NCBI GenBank assembly: GCA_934098445.1
Contig: CAKOOW010000051.1
Span: forward strand, 1-7,306
Direction: 5' to 3'
DNA: 7,306 nucleotides
DNA from: an uncultured Bacilli bacterium
GTDB lineage: Bacteria > Bacillota_I > Bacilli_A > RF39 > UBA660
Position numbers and translations under genes: made by a program. Below are positions 5,000-7,306 of this stretch, piece by piece; position 1 is the first letter of the stretch, and each line of letters begins with the position of its first letter. The notes under the pieces were generated by a model. That model saw only the letters and a list, made by a program, of their open reading frames with translations, did no database searches and was not told the origin of the DNA.

Positions 5000-7306
5000 T
5001 TAAGCTGCTTTAGAATCATTATTTTCTATTTGATTTAAGAAATTCATTAAATCTAAATTATCATTAGGACTTAAACTTAGAGTTTTTTCTGCTTCTTCAG
5101 GATGGTTATCTTCTTTTAAAGACCCATTTAAGAAAGAATTTAAATCAATCGGAGCATTGGAGTCATTATATTCACCCACAACTTCACTAGAAGTAGCGGG
5201 ATTAAAGATAGTTTCTTTCTTTTTAGTTAAATCATTCTTTAGAATCCGTTCTTTAATTTCCGCAGCATCAGTTTTTTCTTCAGATTTTATTTCTTTCTTA
5301 GAATTTTCTTTACTAACAACTGGTTCTACTTTAAGAACTTTAAATCCTCTTTTCGGTTTAACTTCTTTAGTATTTTCTATTTCTAATTTATTATCTTCTT
5401 GAGAAATGGTTTCTAAGTACTTAGGAGTTTCATTCTTGGTGGGCTCTAATAAATCAGCGAAGGCTTTCTTATCAGCTCTGGTAATTCCATTTTCTTCTTC
5501 AGCAAAGGAAATAACTGGTTCTTCTGAGGCTGAATTATTACTCTTAATACCAAAGATATCAACAGGATTAAAGATTTCCCTAGCCTCTTTAGCTGGTTCT
5601 TCTCTAGAATTTCTTTTTTTACTTACACTTTCTCTACTAAGAGGTGTTTCATCAGCAAAGATATCATCTGATGATACTTCTTCCCTAGATTCTTTATCTT
5701 CCCCAAATATATCGAACTTGTGGGAACTTTCTTCTACGGGTTTTTCCTCTTTAGGATTATTATCTAAAGAATTATTAAAATCTATAGTATTAACTTCATC
5801 GGGAGAAATTTCTTTTTCTTCAGGAATAAAAGATAAGGTATCACTAAAGAAATGATGAGTCTCTTCTTTAGGAGTTTCTTCTTCATAAGTACCATTTAAA
5901 ATACTATTTAACTTCATTTTGATATTAGTATCTATGAGATTATAGCCTTTATTCATAGAACTTATTATCTCGTTTTTACGACTATTAAATTCAGTTATAT
6001 CTTGATTTACTAGGGATATTTCTTTATCGATGTTATCTTGTTCTTCACTTATATATTTATTTAAAGTCTCGGAATCACGATAATCATAGATACTTACATT
6101 TATATAACAATTAACTTTTAAATAGATAGATAATACTTTATTATATAAATCATTCATTAGATATTTTAAATCAGTCTCATAGTCATTTATTTCTTTTAGA
6201 ATATCTTTACTCTTAAGAGAAACATTTATTAAAGAAATGTATTTATTATTCTTAAGGAGTATTTTATCTAAGGAATTAAGTAAAGGTTCAAAGTACTTAC
6301 CAAAATATGAAGACCATCTTTCTTTTGAGAAAGGTAAATCAAAAAGACCATTACTACGAACACTAGTATATAGATATTTAGTTTCTTCGGTACTATTAGT
6401 AGAACGATTCTTATAGCTTTCTAAGGTCTTTATATAAGCATATTTATCTTTTAGAGTTTCTTCAATACTCTTTAGAGTAGTATCTTCTAAATGAGGATTA
6501 TCTAGACTTTCTAGAGTAGTACTATAGTCTTCTAGATACTTACGATAGGTTTTTTTAAGAGTTAAAGGGACTTTACTAAGATTAGCTAAGTAAGAACGAT
6601 AGATTCTTATATAGTTAGCGTGTTTTATTTCTTCTTTAGTTTCTAAGTATGATTCTAAGATAAGATTTTTAACTTCATTAGTATCTAGATGCATTATTTT
6701 ATATAGTTCCATTTGAAGTTTAGTTATATTATTACTAATACCTTTAAGAGAATGTTTAAGTTTCTCGGTACAAATATAAGTGAAAGTTTCGTGTTCTAAA
6801 GACTCTTTTTTTAGTCTTAAAGACTTAATTTTACTTATTACTTCTTCGTTAAGAATAAGTTCTTTATTTAAGACAGCGCTTTCCATTTCTTTTATTTCTT
6901 TAGAAATAGCTTTAACAGTTAGATCTTCTTCCGTAAAGTTTCTTTCTTTTAGAAGAGTATCAGTAGTTATTTCTTTAGCTTCTTTATTAGTTTCAATAGA
7001 GTCAATACGGTCTTTGATATAGCCAATTAGATGGGCACGATAATCTTCTATTTTCGATACAGGAGCTTCACTTATTAGTTTACAGACTAAAGTTACAATA
7101 GCTTGTTTTTTATCGTTAAAAGTTTGGATTAAAGTTTCTTTTTGACTATTATAGTTATCTATATTAGCATCCATCTTCGCATAATCTTCCCATAAAGAGT
7201 CAATTTCACTAGTAGAAGCATTAGTCTTTGTAGCAAAGTTAATTCTTTTATCTATATTATTTAAAGAGTCTTTTAAAGATGCAATAGCATTTTCGATATC
7301 TTTTAC
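5000..7306 (-). CDS. Unrecognised coiled-coil protein with acidic disordered tail, C-terminal 768 residues (5' end outside window)
   Basis: I do not recognise this protein. The first ATG in the window is at 7174, but the same frame is open for 44 more codons to the edge (VKDIENAIASLKDSLNNI...), with the same helical composition and no good ribosome binding site at 7174. The gene is therefore 5'-truncated by the window. Counting from Met 7174, residues 1-430 are highly charged, rich in Lys, Glu, Leu, Ile and Asn, and look alpha-helical with coiled-coil stretches (for example 86-130, 375-405). Residues about 431-724 are rich in Glu, Ser, Lys, Asn and Pro and probably disordered. They carry repeated short motifs: DIFG (488-491, 539-542), DIFA (504-507), IFNP (534-537, 656-659), and IDLNSFLN (676-683) with LDLMNFLN (707-714). 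No membrane segment, signal peptide or enzyme motif is visible, so a cytoplasmic scaffold or cytoskeletal role is possible but only a guess. An intrinsic terminator follows the stop. Confidence 0.85.
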   Translation of the reverse strand, partial: VKDIENAIASLKDSLNNIDKRINFATKTNASTSEIDSLWEDYAKMDANIDNYNSQKETLIQTFNDKKQAIVTLVCKLISEAPVSKIEDYRAHLIGYIKDRIDSIETNKEAKEITTDTLLKERNFTEEDLTVKAISKEIKEMESAVLNKELILNEEVISKIKSLRLKKESLEHETFTYICTEKLKHSLKGISNNITKLQMELYKIMHLDTNEVKNLILESYLETKEEIKHANYIRIYRSYLANLSKVPLTLKKTYRKYLEDYSTTLESLDNPHLEDTTLKSIEETLKDKYAYIKTLESYKNRSTNSTEETKYLYTSVRSNGLFDLPFSKERWSSYFGKYFEPLLNSLDKILLKNNKYISLINVSLKSKDILKEINDYETDLKYLMNDLYNKVLSIYLKVNCYINVSIYDYRDSETLNKYISEEQDNIDKEISLVNQDITEFNSRKNEIISSMNKGYNLIDTNIKMKLNSILNGTYEEETPKEETHHFFSDTLSFIPEEKEISPDEVNTIDFNNSLDNNPKEEKPVEESSHKFDIFGEDKESREEVSSDDIFADETPLSRESVSKKRNSREEPAKEAREIFNPVDIFGIKSNNSASEEPVISFAEEENGITRADKKAFADLLEPTKNETPKYLETISQEDNKLEIENTKEVKPKRGFKVLKVEPVVSKENSKKEIKSEEKTDAAEIKERILKNDLTKKKETIFNPATSSEVVGEYNDSNAPIDLNSFLNGSLKEDNHPEEAEKTLSLSPNDNLDLMNFLNQIENNDSKAA
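5033..5713 (-). repeat. Region encoding repeated short linear motifs in the disordered tail
   Basis: Within the C-terminal tail of the coiled-coil protein, three DIF(G/A) motifs, two IFNP motifs and two (I/L)DLxxFLN motifs recur, separated by low-complexity acidic linkers. A weaker third relative of the last motif (IDFNNSLDN, residues 464-472 from Met 7174) lies just upstream. They are amino-acid repeats; the DNA copies are not identical, which points to selection on the peptide and away from recent DNA duplication. Confidence 0.5.

Noticed and set aside
5157..5855. Plus-strand reading frames of 81 and 149 codons opposite the coiled-coil gene
   Set aside because: They are antisense to a clear coding frame. 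Their Ser/Leu/Phe-rich sequence is the complement of Glu/Lys/Asn/Ser codons, and no ribosome binding site precedes them.
6400..6560. Recurring TCTAGA/TCTTTAGAG-like words that looked like a DNA repeat
   Set aside because: They fall in frame within the coiled-coil gene and reflect frequent Ser/Leu/Glu codons (TCT, CTA, GAG); no regular period or spacer pattern was found.

Overview
The window is AT-rich DNA in which every supported gene lies on the minus strand. The base composition, the AGGAGG-type ribosome binding sites, the SigA-like promoters and the sequences of Der and MiaB point to a low-GC Gram-positive bacterium (Bacillota, probably a Bacilli or Mollicutes-related gut-type lineage). 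The intact genes end in TAA or TAG, and the tryptophan codons I checked are TGG. This fits the standard code and gives no sign of the Mycoplasma code, in which UGA reads as Trp. The exact taxon is inference.

In the direction of transcription (high to low coordinates), the layout is as follows. (1) 7306-5000: the 3' part of a long gene for a helical, coiled-coil-rich protein with a disordered acidic tail. Its frame is open to the window edge, so its start is not here. It ends at a clear intrinsic terminator (4989-4956). (2) 4955-4728: about 230 nt without a gene, holding two inverted repeats and the miaB promoter. (3) 4727-3321: miaB, the tRNA methylthiotransferase, with a weaker terminator overlapping its stop codon. 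(4) 3253-1542: two tandem genes for prepilin-like proteins (class III signal, GFTLVELL). They are 17 nt apart, and the second ribosome binding site overlaps the first stop codon. They share an N-terminal module with four aligned cysteines and a DPRD motif, but their C-terminal parts differ. (5) 1536-1508: a good SigA-type promoter. (6) 1478-171: der, the double-domain ribosome-assembly GTPase. (7) 158-1: the first 52 codons of a small membrane protein resembling the LiaI/LiaF transmembrane family, closely coupled to der.

The genes look like separate short transcription units and not one pathway. Two are housekeeping genes (miaB for tRNA modification, der for 50S assembly). The pilin pair is a surface or secretion-type module without its assembly machinery in view. 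The large coiled-coil protein is unrecognised. For several genes the ribosome binding site argues for a start a few codons inside the longest reading frame (der, the first pilin, miaB). No tRNA, rRNA, CRISPR array, insertion sequence or phage gene is visible.
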